Assembly (NCBI GenBank): GCA_948474755.1
Contig: CAOLHI010001848.1
Span: forward strand, 124,001-188,000
From: Ctenosaura bakeri
Lineage: Eukaryota > Chordata > Lepidosauria > Squamata > Iguanidae
Direction of reading: 5' to 3'
DNA length: 64,000 nucleotides
Shown: one piece after another, positions 23,850 through 34,590 of the stretch
How the letters are laid out: the number at the start of each line of letters is the position of its first letter
Numbering within the stretch: the stretch's first letter is position 1
The notes under the pieces: model-generated
The model's database searches: none
Seen by the model: the letters and a program-made list of their open reading frames with translations, nothing else
Told to the model about the DNA's origin: nothing
Made by a program: the position numbers and the translations under genes

Positions 23850-24370
23850 GGCCTTGAAAAACTAAAAGCATTTGATGCCTATTGTAATCTCAAGAGAAAT
23901 GGTATTGTGGAGAGGTAACCACTTTTTTTTCCAAAATGAGGAGAAAGAGGGAAGAGATGCCTGTATCACAAGACTGTGGCATCCACTTATAACTCAGCAG
24001 AGATAAAGGCCTCCCTAATCAGGGATAGCGTTGTGTGTTCCACATAGGGCTATAGACTGAAGGAGAGATTGCTAAGAGAAACTGATCTCACCTTGGAAGC
24101 ATATCAATAAATTGCAAGAGAAGTAGAATTATCCAAACAAAAGTTCAGAACTATCGTGATCAGCCACAAGTACAGAACAGGTACGCAAGCCTAGCCTAAG
24201 GGGAGCAGGGACTGACTGAGTCACTTGTAGCCAGAAACAATAGTCAGTGCAATTTGTTGCATGTATTGTAGAAAGCTACATGAAAAGGGCAAATGTTCAC
24301 CCTATGGGACAGAATACAAAAACAGTGGGGAAAAGATCTGAAGGCCAGAGTCAGGCCAAGTAAACAGTCA
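23850..24370 (+). pseudogene. Ty3/gypsy gag relic with zinc-knuckle remnant
   Basis: FDAYCNLKRNGIVER (about 23,871-23,916) and LKERLLRETDLTLEAYQ (about 24,055-24,108) are typical gypsy capsid blocks, preceded by SLIRDSVVCS. A decayed CCHC knuckle follows (C-C-M-Y-C-R-K-L-H-E-K-G-K-C, about 24,258-24,299), with three instead of four residues before the histidine. Stops occur between the blocks. Confidence 0.75.
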
Positions 24371-24499
24371 ATGTAGAAGGATACTATATCAATGAGGATA
24401 CTATAGATGAGGATGTGATATTCAGTGTAAGTTTGGTACACACACAGCACTACAATCCCACAACAGAACAACCAATTTGCAAAAATGCTTCTGGAACAA

Positions 24500-24790
24500 A
24501 GGCCTATGAAGTTCAAGGTGGATTGTTGTGCCCTTTGCAATCTCTTACCTGTTAATCTATTGCACGGATTAGAAAGGGAAAAAAACGTAATCAAGTGTTG
24601 GCAATGTACAACAAAACAATTTTGAGATGACTAGGAAAGCACTAGCTGACTATAACAAATCCGTGCAAACCGCCCTAATACTGCCTGGCATTTGTACTAT
24701 TGATAGGGAAGAATATCCTAGGCAATGCTGCAGCACAGGCCATGGAGTTAATTACAGTACAATATCAAGATATCCTTCATAGGATACTGA
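24500..24790 (+). pseudogene. Ty3/gypsy aspartic protease relic
   Basis: KFKVDCCALCNLLPVNLL at about 24,508 sits where the active-site block of a retropepsin belongs. The D is present but the canonical D-[ST]-G-A has decayed to DCCA. Downstream, ILGNAAAQAMELITVQYQ (24,709-24,762) matches the flap/C-terminal block with its LGxxxAQ pattern. Frames change between the two. Confidence 0.7.
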
Positions 24791-24859
24791 AGAGGAAGAA
24801 GAGTCATTTAGTCAACTACCTACCTTTTTTTTTATCAAGGTATGAAAACACTTTGAATG

Positions 24860-25440
24860 GCACAGGATGGTTTGAAGGCAAATTGAAGCCCTGGTGGATT
24901 CAGTAAAGAAGGAATTGGCAACGTTGCTGGAGAAAAGCATCATTGTACTGGTTGATACAAGCACTGAATGGATCGGTAGACCAAACCAAGAGTCTGCATT
25001 GATCCTAACTCCTCTAAGAGGGCACTAAAAAAGAAGCCAAAGTCACTGAAGCAATTTAAGATGTATTACCGGAGCTGGAAAGATATTAACCATTTATGAT
25101 GTAAAGAATGGATTTTGGCATGTGGAGCTAAATGAGCCATCTAGCTGCTTGATTACGTTTAGTGCACTCTTTAGTAGATATTGCTGGTTAAGAATGCCAA
25201 TGGAGGTCATTCCTTAAATTTTCCAGAGGAAGTTGAACCAGGAACTAGAAGGGCTTTCAGGCATGAAGATTGTAACTGATGACACTCTAATCATAGGAGG
25301 AGGAAATGATAAGGAAAAAGCAATGCAAGACCGTGATAGCAAACTCCAGCAATTTATCTGAAGGTGCCAGGAAAGGAATATTAAACTGGCCACTGACAAA
25401 AGAGAGGTTTGAAGAGTGTAAGTACCCTATATGGGGCACC
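24860..25440 (+). pseudogene. Ty3/gypsy reverse transcriptase relic
   Basis: Recognisable blocks are YDVKNGFWHVELNEPSS (about 25,094-25,144), YCWLRMPMEVIP (about 25,179-25,214), FQRKLNQELEGLSGMK (about 25,221-25,268) and IVTDDTLIIGG (25,269-25,301). The last replaces the usual (Y/F)xDD box with V-T-D-D. MGHLLISKGLRPDPEKVE (about 25,431) is the connection region. Stops and frameshifts throughout. Confidence 0.8.
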
Positions 25441-25659
25441 TGTTGATCTCAAAGGGACTAAGACCAGACCCAGAGAAGGTAGAGGACATTATGAAAGTTC
25501 TCAGGCCATAGGAGGGCAAGGGATTCCAGCTGTTTATTATCTTTGTGTCCAAATTCTTGTCTGATGCCAGAGAGATTCCTGACATACAAGGAAGCAACTT
25601 GGGACTGAGAATAAACCCAACAGTAGGCATTCCAAAGAACAACACTGTCAGAACTCCAA

Positions 25660-26127
25660 GGCTGAAGTATCAAAATCTAGCTGAGCAATTGGCTTTGCAG
25701 TGTGATGCTACAAAAGGAGGACTTAGAATGGTATTGATGCAAAAGCAGCAGCCCATATATTTTGCTAATAGAGCAATTACTGTAACAGAAATACAGAAAA
25801 TGAATTGCTAGCAGTAGTGTTTGGATTAGAGCAGTGTTTCTCAGGGTGTCTGATCTAGAGAACTGGCAATCCCCTCCCTCCAACATGCACTAGTGACCAA
25901 CACCATATTCTGTTGACTACAACTATTTTTTTCTTTCCTGGAAACTTATCAGGGATTGGCAGCCAATGGCTTGAGTAGCAGCACTGGTCCAGAGACCATT
26001 ACTTTGAATAGTATTGGATAAGAACAGATTGATCAGTTAATTTTTGGACTCAGAAAAAAATGTAGTGTCAGATAATAAGCCATTAGACATTATAATGAAA
26101 GAAACCCTTGCTGAGTTATCCTAAAAG
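25660..26127 (+). pseudogene. Ty3/gypsy RNase H relic split by a transposon
   Basis: CDATKGGLRMVLMQKQQPIY, FANRAITVTE and the run to position 25,833 match gypsy RNase H. The similarity stops in the middle, then resumes after 26,018 with VVSDNKPLDIIMKETLAEL (about 26,066-26,120). The gap is exactly the hAT-like insertion at 25,834-26,017. Confidence 0.8.
25834..26017. mobile_element. hAT-like MITE inside the gypsy RNase H
   Basis: The left end CAGTGTTTCTCAGGGTG and the right end GGTCCAGAGACCATTACTTT...AGTATTG resemble the termini of Charlie/SPIN-type hATs (CAGTGKTTCTCAA ... TTTGAGAAMCACTG). Flanks GATTAGAG and GATAAGAA match at 6 of 8 positions, a decayed 8-bp duplication. Removing it re-joins the flanking RNase H similarity. 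Confidence 0.7.
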
Positions 26128-26157
26128 ATTATAACAGCATAGTGCAGAAAGGCCCTG
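26128..26157. mobile_element. GGCC-family end fragment
   Basis: GATTATAACAGCATAGTGCA...GAAAGGCCC is the right terminus of the foldback family; only this end is present. Confidence 0.6.
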
Positions 26158-26247
26158 TTACTTCAATTTTGGGGATATAGTTTACTTTGAAGAGAAACAG
26201 GCACAGTGGTCAAGAAGCTGAAGGCCCATTTTGAGAAACAGGCAGTG

Positions 26248-26427
26248 TTGGAGCTTGGAGTGTGGGGTGTGGGGTGGGAGGACGTGGGGCTATGGCATGA
26301 GGGGCATGGCCAGGGGGTGTGGGGGTGTGGCCAGGGGGCATGGGGGCATGGCTATGGGTCAGGACACCCCAAAAACATTGCTGCCTGGGGCGAACTACAC
26401 CCCTGCCCCCCATACCTGTGTAACTGG
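26248..26427 (+). repeat. GC-rich dispersed repeat, copy 2
   Basis: Counterpart of 8,803-9,003. Contains repeated GGGGCATGGCCAGGG units and then AACATTGCTGCCTGGGGCGA. The flanking host sequence is duplicated: AAACAGGCACAGTG occurs at 26,195-26,208 and again at 26,428-26,441, so this copy probably inserted with a duplication of about 14 bp or slightly longer. Overlapping frames up to 139 codons are artefacts. Confidence 0.7.
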
Positions 26428-26459
26428 AAACAGGCACAGTGAGCAGCAAGCTGAAAGCA

Positions 26460-26610
26460 AAGTGTGGGATTCCTGCTATTCTGATTTCAGACAATATACC
26501 TCAAAAGAATGGAAATGGCCTTGCATTAATTGGGAATTTCAGCACAAGACATCATCCCCACGGGGCAAAACAAATGATGAATTGGTAGTGAATAAAAAAC
26601 TCCTCTTCAT
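26460..26610 (+). pseudogene. Ty3/gypsy integrase core relic
   Basis: FRQYTSKEWKWPCINWEFQH followed by KTSSPRGKTNDELV corresponds to the integrase stretch around the second Asp and the catalytic Glu, with the F-T-S and T-S-S-P-R blocks recognisable. The catalytic residues themselves are not intact. Confidence 0.65.
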
Positions 26611-27100
26611 TAGGCTTATTTTGTGTTCAGAACTGAGCTTCCATGTTTAAGATAAAATCAGATGAAAGATTTCAGGTACCTAAACTGAAGAAACATTTTG
26701 AGTTGACCCAAGCAGCTGAAATCCTCAGGGTGAAATTACCACAGAGAAGCAAAGTTAGGTGAGAAGTACCCAACCCATCATTTGCCATAAAAGAATGAAA
26801 AGCGAACTCATAATTCCTTATCTCAGCTGCTGGCTGAAACTGAGGCAGAATGTGCTAGCACAACAGATCTTAATCTTTTCTTTATCATGGACTTCCTTTA
26901 AATATCATATGCACGTTCTTACCGTGTACAGAAGTAGCAAGTGCTGAATACATTTTTTTTTTTTGCTATCAAACCATCATTTTCATAACTTTTGAATGGT
27001 TGAGATGTTGTAATGAAACTTTATACAAATGTTGTCTACCACCAGCAAAAGATTCCTGCTCTTTGAGATCAATGTATGGCCACTCATTTGACTATCCATC

Positions 27101-27101
27101 T

Positions 27102-27167
<66 letters not shown>

Positions 27168-27232
27168 TTCCTTCCTTCCTTCCTTCCTTCCTTCCTTCCT
27201 TCCTTCCTTCCTTCCTTCCCTCCCTCCCTCCC
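27101..27232. repeat. Compound (CTTT)n(CCTT)n(CCCT)n microsatellite, 130 bp
   Basis: About 16 TTTC units pass into about 14 TTCC units and then TCCC units. The long repetitive frames on both strands here are artefacts. Confidence 0.97.
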
Positions 27233-28118
27233 AACGGTAAAAGCTTATAACATTTCCACAAGCCTTTATGGACCCCCTATGAGGACATTGTGATCCCTTG
27301 AAAGTCTCCAGACCAGAGGTTAAGAACAGCTGTAACGTTCAGCAGTTTATGAATGGATGGTTCAAACTCTGTGCTAATTGGGTTTTTCTTGCTACTGTTT
27401 CACTCAGTCAAAGACGTTTCTCCAGAAGCAGCTAGGAATAAGACTGAAGTACTAAATAAGTGATGACAAAATGGGAAAATCACAAATCAAACCTGATTGT
27501 AAACCTGATCTGAGATAGAGAAAAATAAACACAGATAAGTCAGAGATAACAAAGTGGTAATGAAACTCACAGCTGGTTTCTGCTGCTTCTAAGGTAATTA
27601 CATCCCAAAGTGAGACTCTAGAAATTGTCTCCTTCAAGCATATCTCCTAGGGAGACCAGGCCAATATTCCAATGAGGCTGTTTTCTTGGTTCCGTGACAC
27701 TCAGAGGCACATGAGGTCTTGTGAGGTCCCCAGCACCACTGCAAAGTCTCCTACCAAAACTGAGAATGAAAATTCAGGATTCTGGTTACTGACACCATCT
27801 CTTTCAGAACTAACATTTGCCCGATAATTATAAAAGTGATCAGCTTTGAAGGGCTCTTTTGAGGAGTATAAAAAAATAAAAATTGTGAAGCATACTACAT
27901 CAACTGAAAAGTTCTAATTCAGGATATAGTCCTACAAATTGTGTAATTTGCAAAAAAAAATCTGTGAGTATTCACAACTAATCCCTGTTGGGTTCATTGG
28001 GCCTTGCCATGTAAATTGTAGGCTTAAATTGCTACATATTTCATTCTCAACATTTCCTTTTAAATAAATGGAAAATATATCAGAAACTTTTTCATTTTCT
28101 ACATATAGTGTGAAAGTT
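27233..28118. other. Unique DNA, nothing recognised
   Basis: No repeat ends or exons seen. Confidence 0.35.
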
Positions 28119-28119
28119 G

Positions 28120-28335
28120 AAGAGCTAGTGTGATATAGAGGATTGGGTCTCTAGGACAGCAAGGTCTGAATTCTTGCTCAGAAATGGAAGCCCACAGGGT
28201 GACCTTGGGCAAGTCACACTGTTTCAGCCTCAGAGGAAGGCAATGGGAAATGTGCTTTGAATAAATGTTGCCAGGGAAGCCCTATGAGAGTTTTTCCATA
28301 AACTGGAGTTGATCTGATGGCACTTAACAACAGTG
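28120..28335 (+). mobile_element. tRNA-derived SINE
   Basis: Contains GAAGCCCACAGGGTGACCTT, GGGCAAGTCACACTG, CAGCCTCAGAGGAAGGCAAT and the tail TTGATCTGATGGCACTTAAC, the layout of the family listed at 786. Confidence 0.75.
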
Positions 28336-28529
28336 ACAAATATCAGAGTCCATTCTGACTTCTATGTAAGATTGTGAGAACCAGTGGAGAACAAGTGTGG
28401 TACAGTGGTTTGAAGATTAATAGGAAGACAATAAACAAATTTGAAATGCTATAGTGTAGGAGAGTTCTACGGATACCATGAATTCCCCAAAGACAAATAA
28501 ATGGGTTCACAAGAAAATCAAACTTATGT

Positions 28530-28606
28530 GCTTCATGGCAATGGACTGAACTCGATAGCCCTTGTAGTGTCTTCCAACTGTAAGATTCTATGATTCTATG
28601 ATTTTA
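28530..28606 (+). mobile_element. CR1 LINE 3' terminus
   Basis: GGACTGAACTCGATAGCCCT, CTTCCAACTGTAAGA and tandem TTCTATGATTCTATGAT are the hallmark CR1 3' end with its octamer repeat. Only the last 75 bp are present. Confidence 0.8.
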
Positions 28607-28612
28607 GAAGCC

Positions 28613-28830
28613 AGTATGAGGCTTCCATACCTTGGACGTGTTGTGAGATGACGTGAATCATTGGAAAAAATATAGTGCTTGGAAAAGCAGAAGGCAGTAG
28701 AAAGAGAGGAAGATCACATTACAGATGGATTGATTCCTCCAAGGAAGTCACAGCTCTGAGTCTGCAAGACCTGAGCATGTTAATAACAGGTATGTTAATA
28801 GAAGGGTGACTTGAAGTCATTAATAATAGA
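28613..28830 (+). mobile_element. Non-LTR LINE 3' ORF relic (same family as 52,380)
   Basis: Phrases GGACGTGTTGTGAGATGACG, ATAGTGCTTGGAAAAGCAGA, ACAGATGGATTGATTCCTCC parallel 52,430-52,560. The reading is of the type 'G-H-x-x-R ... L-G-K ... W-I-D', the C-terminal LINE-pol region. Class uncertain (RTE- or L2-like). Confidence 0.5.
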
Positions 28831-28979
28831 CAACTTTGAGGTTAATAATGGGGTGATTTGATAGGATTGGCATAGGATGACGAAAAAGAACAACACGTAT
28901 CAGAGAGACCATGTTCAACCTGGAAGCCAGGTTGAGAGCATCTGGATAAAAATAAAATGAAATAAAATTAAAATTAAGG

Positions 28980-29588
28980 GGGAGAGAAACAACAGAGATG
29001 TCCTTATGCAGATCTATTAAAATGTGGAGATTTGGGCCAGCCAGGGCTATGATAGATCAGGTCTGCTTTTAGTCTTCCTCTTCGAAGAAACAACACACTT
29101 CTATATATTTACCACTCCCTGGATCTCTCTTCACACTTATAGCCCCCTTCTGCTTTCCTTAAGCCCACAACCCTTGTGGATATAGGGCAAATGCATTTTC
29201 AGGTTTATCCCAATGAATGTGTTACTGCTGGTAGCATGTGTAACTGAGCTCAGATTAAAGAGACATTGCATGGAGGCTTTTTTTTTTAAAAAAAACTTTA
29301 TTAAACAAACTGACAAATGAAAGATATTTGGCAATTAAATGTTATCAAATAGCAAAGCACTTTCAGCTTTTAACAGGCAAACACTTGCCCAGCAATCTCA
29401 CTCTTTTAAGGAACTCTTTCCCCTTTCAAACTCACAGAAGGAACTCCTTTTCAAACCCTGTTTTTGTTATTTTTCTGTTCTACTGCCTCACCCACCTAGC
29501 CCCTCACTCTGGCCAACCTGAGTTCTTTAGTCAGTGAAGCAATCAAATTAAATCTCCTCTGTTGCTAGGCAGCTCTGCTGGCTAAGCC
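28980..29588. other. Unique DNA with a T/A run
   Basis: Nothing recognised except TTTTTTTTTAAAAAAAAC at about 29,278-29,295. Short frames only. Confidence 0.35.
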
Positions 29589-29589
29589 T

Positions 29590-29760
29590 CCTCCCAGGGT
29601 TTGTCACAGGATCTACTACAGACCACCAAGCTAGACTGGGGACTTGGATGATACCTTCCTGAAACAGATGGCCAAACATTCAGAAAGGAAAGATGTAGTA
29701 ATAATGGGAGAGTTCAACTTTCCTGATAGTGTTTGAAGAAAAAAACCCCTGCCAATAATA
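29590..29760 (+). pseudogene. CR1 endonuclease-domain fragment
   Basis: The reading YYRPPS-like (TACTACAGACCACCAAGCTA) and VVIMGEFNFPDS (about 29,696-29,731) matches the CR1 AP-endonuclease blocks 'YRPP' and 'GDFN-PD', here with D changed to E. No continuous frame beyond about 50 codons. Confidence 0.6.
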
Positions 29761-29794
29761 TAAGTTCCAACAGATTCCACTAGACCAAAGGCAA

Positions 29795-29877
29795 ACTTTA
29801 AACTGCAAACTTCAGGATTCCATAGTATGTTGAAAGTGGAATAATAGCATTATAACAGCCTAGTGCAGAACTGGCCC
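29795..29877. mobile_element. GGCC foldback right half
   Basis: TAAACTGCAAACTTCAGGAT, ATGTTGAAAGTGGAATAATA and AGTGCAGAACTGGCC match the right arm of the family. It lies between the endonuclease and 3' pieces of the CR1 copy. Confidence 0.7.
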
Positions 29878-29889
29878 AGGTCTTGGCAC

Positions 29890-30330
29890 CACAGTTCAAG
29901 AAAGATCTTGACAAGCAGGAACTTGTCGAGAGGAAAACAACAAAGATGGTAAAAGTCTTGAAACAAAGCAGTATGGTGAATGATTTAAGGAGCTGACTAG
30001 GTTTAAGTAGGAGAAGAAAAGACTGAGATGTGATATGATAACCATGTTTAAAAACCTGAAAAGATGTCTCATAGAATATGGAATGAGTGTGTTTTCTGCT
30101 GTTCCAGAGACCAGAAAAGATGTTCCACCTAAATGCTCAGAAGAAAGTCTTGAGTGGAAAAGCTGTTTGACAGCTTAATACCTCAGAGGGTGGTAGGCCA
30201 TCCTTTTTTGGATGTTTTTAAACAGCTTGGATGGGCATCTTTCAGGAATGTTTTAGTTATGTGTTCCTGCATGCAAGGGGGTTGTCTTGATGGCCCATGC
30301 AGACCCTTCCAAAAATATGATTCTAAAAAA
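29890..30330 (+). mobile_element. CR1-like LINE 3' region
   Basis: Blocks in order: TGACAAGCAGGAACTTGTC, AGAAAAGACTGAGATGTGAT, TGTTTTCTGCTGTTCCAGAG, GATGGGCATCTTTCAGGAAT, GGGGGTTGTCTTGATGGCCC and the last AATATGATTCT. These are the well-known CR1-type 3' blocks of reptiles. Together with 29,590-29,760 it suggests one CR1 copy with the RT part deleted. Confidence 0.75.
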
Positions 30331-30339
30331 TTATAGCAA

Positions 30340-32125
30340 TAGTATTAAAGTTCTAGAGAGCTGAAAAAAAATTCAAATAATGTAAGAAGGCATTGGGCAG
30401 GAAGGAGGACTCATCTGTCAGTACATGTGGAAACAAAGTGTGAGAATGTGTGTGTAAAGGTTGGACACACTCATGTCTGACATGACAGCTCAGGTCACAA
30501 GCAAGATGGCTGCAAATGAATAAAAATGTGATACCTTCTTTTACAGAGTTTTATTCTTTTTTTAAATGAGGAAAGTGGACAGGAAAGTAACAAGAAATTA
30601 CAAGAAGATCCTCAAGCAACATTAATTGGTACAGCACCATGCAGCATAAATCACCAGCCTGGATAAACCCAATATTAAAACAAATGAGGTCTTATATTTC
30701 ACTAAGTATGCAACTATTTCCTCATTTTTGTTAGTTTATTAGCAATCCGTGTCTTGTTTTCAACAGCATGGTCTTTTCATCAGAGATCTTTTCCTTTCAT
30801 TTCTGCAAAGTATCTACAGTTATAGGATATTTTTATGATTCTTCTGGACTTTTTACTTGTATCCAGTAAGCCTTTGTATTCCTAGGAGCCAAAAAATAAA
30901 TGATTCATAATAGCAACAATTCCAGTAAAATCTTGGGTAAGTGTTTTAAGATTTCTGCACACACAGAACTATCTACCAGTTATCACAAGCAGAAGCTCAT
31001 CTAATAATTCCCTTATTTGTATTTTTTTAAATTCTACTCTCTTGGTGTCACTGTAGCAGCTACTATCTATACACAGTTATATGTCCTACTCTTCCACTTC
31101 ATTTTCAAAGAACTAGCTCATTTGGGCCACATATGCAACATCTGAGCTATTGCCAGTGGCAGTCACTCAGGAAGTTGTAATGTGAAAGTCTTGAACAAAT
31201 GAATATGCTGAGGTATTCTCATTCTAACTCAAAATATCGTGTGCTTCATTCTGTGCTTTAATTTGTTTGTAGTGATACATTCTTATTAGTTAGATTAGGG
31301 AATTAGCACTTCCAAGCAAACTGTAAATTAGGGATTTCCGAGCGAGATTGGTGTAGGCAATTAATTCAGTGCAGCACATCAGAATAAATCTGTTTACACT
31401 CTGAGGTACTCAACTGCAAACCCCTGAAGTCAGCAGCCCACATTTACTTACTGCATATTGTTTCTGAAATGTCACCTAACAAAATGGTGGTGATGAGATT
31501 TGTGCCCAGCCAGCTGAAAGGAGTACAAGTGAAGATGGATGGCATGAGCCCCTATAGAATTTGAGACTCTGTATCCTATGGGCTCCCAAACCTCATTTTA
31601 GCTTCTCAGCCTTTTTGCTGATGTGAATAAATCCTGTATTTTCTATAGTGTACAGGTTAAGAGTTAAAGAGAAACTTTTGCACATTATCACATTTCATTA
31701 TTGCTCAGAACAAAGTTGAGTTCATTGGGGATTGCTCCAATGTAAGTGGTTACAGGATTGCAACACAAGTCAGTACTATGGGTGGGATCCAATGGATATT
31801 CCTCTAAAGGCAGCACAGCTCATGGACTCAGTGGGAGATGTTATTCCAAAAAGGGGCAGGGGTCCATGAACTTCATGTGGCTAATGCATCTCCTTCAATT
31901 TCCCTTCCCCCATGCATTCCCCATGTTTCCTCAATACCTGCTTCAGAAAAGTTCAGGAACTGTCTAGAGTAGGTTTTCAAGTTGTCCCTAGATTTGTGGA
32001 GGTGAGGGCTGCAGAAGGGAGGTCCCATTATATTAACAGCTGTCTGTGAGTATCATCTTGCACTTAGTCCTATGTCTGTTATGTTTGTGTGTCTGCTTTG
32101 TCATAGTTCAGATACCCTTTGCTTC
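30340..32125. other. 1.8 kb of non-repetitive AT-rich DNA
   Basis: No transposon ends, no exons. Absence of young repeats over this length would be compatible with a constrained non-coding stretch, but nothing in the sequence alone proves that. Confidence 0.35.
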
Positions 32126-32128
32126 TAT

Positions 32129-32419
32129 GGCCATTTCCGCATGAGTCTGTTATAGCGCGATGATTCCACTTTCAACCTCCTATGGAATCCTGGGGTTTGC
32201 AGTTTCGGGACAGGCCACCGAGTGGCGCGCTCTGTGCTTTTGAAAGATCTGTTTTAAGCGGTCTTTCAAAAGCATGCTGAACGGCCACTTTGGGTCGTTC
32301 CGGAGCAGGCTGAGATCCGGAACTACACAAAGTAGTCTGGACCCAATCCACTCCCAGGTGCAGTCATCCTCCCTGGTGGACGCTCTGCACCGTTTCAAAA
32401 ACCCTGTGTGGAAAAGGCC
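32129..32419. mobile_element. GGCC element with a foreign right half
   Basis: The left end GGCCATTTCCGCATGAGTCT then follows the foldback arm to TGGGGTTTGCAGTTTCGGGA. The rest is different: a hairpin (TTTGAAAGATC...GGTCTTTCAAA), then GGAGCAGGCTGAGATCCGG and AAAGTAGTCTGGACC, which match in inverted form the GC-rich element at 61,971-62,440. The right end is GTGTGGAAAAGGCC. The 3-bp flanks are TAT and TAA. It looks like a chimera of two related families. Confidence 0.7.
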
Positions 32420-33638
32420 TAAGTCATCTCAGCTTCATTAATAGGTCTTCAGATATGGCTGGTTTGCTAGAGTGCAACAAATTTTAATTGTGTAATAGTA
32501 CATTTACTTCACAGTGTGACATAAAACCCCCCTTTTTAAAAATAAAAACTTATATGGAAGGTTGAGGATTTCTTAACAGACAAATTAAAGCTTGGGAGTT
32601 CTGTCTAGCTTCTTTTTTTCTTGAATAGGAATTCAGTAACAGCACAACAGCCTCGGTTATAAAATTTTTCAGCCTTCCCTAGTTTAAGAAAAGTGACTTT
32701 GTAAATTACTGCAAAGCAGAAAGTTTTGAAAATGCATGTATATTTTCTTAGATGGCCATCAATGGATGACCATAGTGGTGGTGGTGGTAGGAACGGCCTA
32801 CTGTGAAAGAGTAAAGAATTTTCATACATATTACCTCCAATGCAATGGATACCACCAATAAAGGCAGTAGGAGGTGATTTCCATCAATTCTGGAGGGCTG
32901 GAGAAATTCCTGGGACAGTGTGAGAGGTACCTGTTTGGGCTGCAAAGAAAGAAAATTTTAAAAATTACTTCTGCTGGTAGGAACTTCCACTGGGTCAGAG
33001 CTTAGGCTTCTTGACTTCATGCCATAGACTTCATGAATTTGTGATGTTGACAGACTGAGAAAGTGCTATCTTGTCCCCCCCCCCCCAATTCTGGATTATA
33101 ACTCTAATCGAAGGTGAGATATTTAATAGTTCAAACAATGATTTAAAGATAGGTTCAATTGCTATGGAAGTCAGAAGAAATAAAAATCCTATCGATCTGG
33201 TTCAATTTAAGTGAAAGTTTGCTAGCATGACAAGCTATAAAAGTGCTGTCAACATTTATAAAGAGGAAATAGATCCCTCAAAACATTTAATAGAGGTCAG
33301 TAAACCCTGTCCAGTAGATATGGTCTGAGGTTGAAACACTTGCATCTGTTTCTAGTACCATTCTATCACAATGTACAATGACTACAAATCACAATGCTGC
33401 CATTTTTCCATTGGAAGCTGATTGACCTTTCAATTTTACCTTGTTTAAGTCACTTGACATGCATCCTGAACTTCTGCTATTGTGGCAAACAAGTTTTAGT
33501 TTGCGAATTAAGCATACTGCAGAGATAGCAACGGCAAGCAAATAAAATGATATGGTTTACCCAATTTTTACCTCAGCCATAATGCAACAGACATTAGACA
33601 TTCATTGTGTCAAAGCATTTCAAAAGGAGAAAAAAACT

Positions 33639-33640
<2 letters not shown>
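32420..33640. other. Unique DNA with a short poly-C
   Basis: A (C)12 run at about 33,076-33,087. No gene or transposon recognised. Confidence 0.35.
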
Positions 33641-33689
<49 letters not shown>

Positions 33690-33706
33690 ATATATATATA
33701 TATATA
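33641..33706. repeat. (CT)n(TA)n compound microsatellite
   Basis: About 23 CT units followed by about 9 TA units. Confidence 0.97.
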
Positions 33707-34354
33707 ATACATACACACATACAATATGAGCATCTTCCAAATTAGTCAGATGTTTGGTTAAGTTCCTGGTGGTCAAAAGCTACACAGTGAATTAGCAGCC
33801 CAGGCTGTTAGTGATACAGACTGAATGGGCAGGAGAAATAAATTCACATGAAGTGATAGGTTCCTGGACCACAGGAAATGGTAATATGCCATGAAACCCT
33901 AGGCTCCTGTACGTGCCATATGCATGCTCAGTGTACCATGTTTGAGAACAAAGACTTGACAGCATGCAATCTGAATTAACATATGTGCCTACAATCTGAA
34001 ATATAGTTTCTCGCTCAGCGTAGCTGTTCAAATAGCTTTAAAAAGTGTGTGTGTGGAAGAGAGGATGGCATGTGTTACATCCTAGATAAGGAAGATCACA
34101 ATGTTCGCCACCTGCAAGAGTAAAGCATGCATAAACCAACATGTGATAAATCCTGGTGCAGGTGATGACTGAAGGCATGGAAGGGGCTAGAACAGAGGTA
34201 TGTGTAAAGTCCATTTTAGAGAAGACTATTGATTCACATAATAAAACTGCATTGTGTGAGATTGGGGTTCAGTGTCTAGTCCCTATAGTAAAGTACTGTC
34301 TTAGTACTTAGTATTTAGTATGTATGGATTTATTAACTCATACATACTTTATAT

Positions 34355-34590
34355 TATTGTTGTTGCATGCCTTAAGCTTGTTTCCAAATTATGACAACCC
34401 TAAAATGAAGCTATCATGGGGTTTTCTTGCCAACGTTTGTTTAGAGATGCCATTTTTTCCCTCTCAGTCTGAGTGTGTGACTTGCCCCAAGTCACCCAAG
34501 GGGTCTCCATAGCTGAGTGGGGATTTGAGTCCTGGTTTCCAGAGTCTAGTCCAACAAAGAAACCACTACACCATGTTGGCTATTTTATTT
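34355..34590 (-). mobile_element. tRNA-derived SINE, nearly full length, inverted
   Basis: Begins TTGTTGTTGCATGCCTTAAG and runs through TATCATGGGGTTTTCTTGCC, CAAGTCACCCAAGGGGTCTC, ATTTGAGTCCTGGTTTCCAG (inverted box B region) to AAACCACTACACCATGTTGG. This is the reverse complement of the whole family. Confidence 0.8.

Larger units (their letters stand above)
23820..26620 (+). mobile_element. Degraded Ty3/gypsy retrotransposon (gag-PR-RT-RH-IN)
   Basis: Five domains occur in the canonical Ty3/gypsy order on the plus strand: gag, protease, reverse transcriptase, RNase H and integrase core. Every domain has stops and frame changes, so the copy is dead. It has been invaded after insertion by a small hAT-like element (25,834-26,017), a GGCC-family fragment (26,128-26,157) and the GC-rich repeat (26,248-26,427). 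I could not delimit flanking LTRs; the ends given are those of recognisable protein similarity. Confidence 0.85.

Noticed and set aside
26231..26650. 139-codon plus frame
   Set aside because: The first half is the low-complexity GC-rich repeat and the second half the gypsy integrase relic; a chimeric reading, not a gene.
26983..27293. Lys/Glu-Arg-rich and Phe/Leu-Ser-rich repetitive frames
   Set aside because: Direct translations of the CTTT/CCTT microsatellite.
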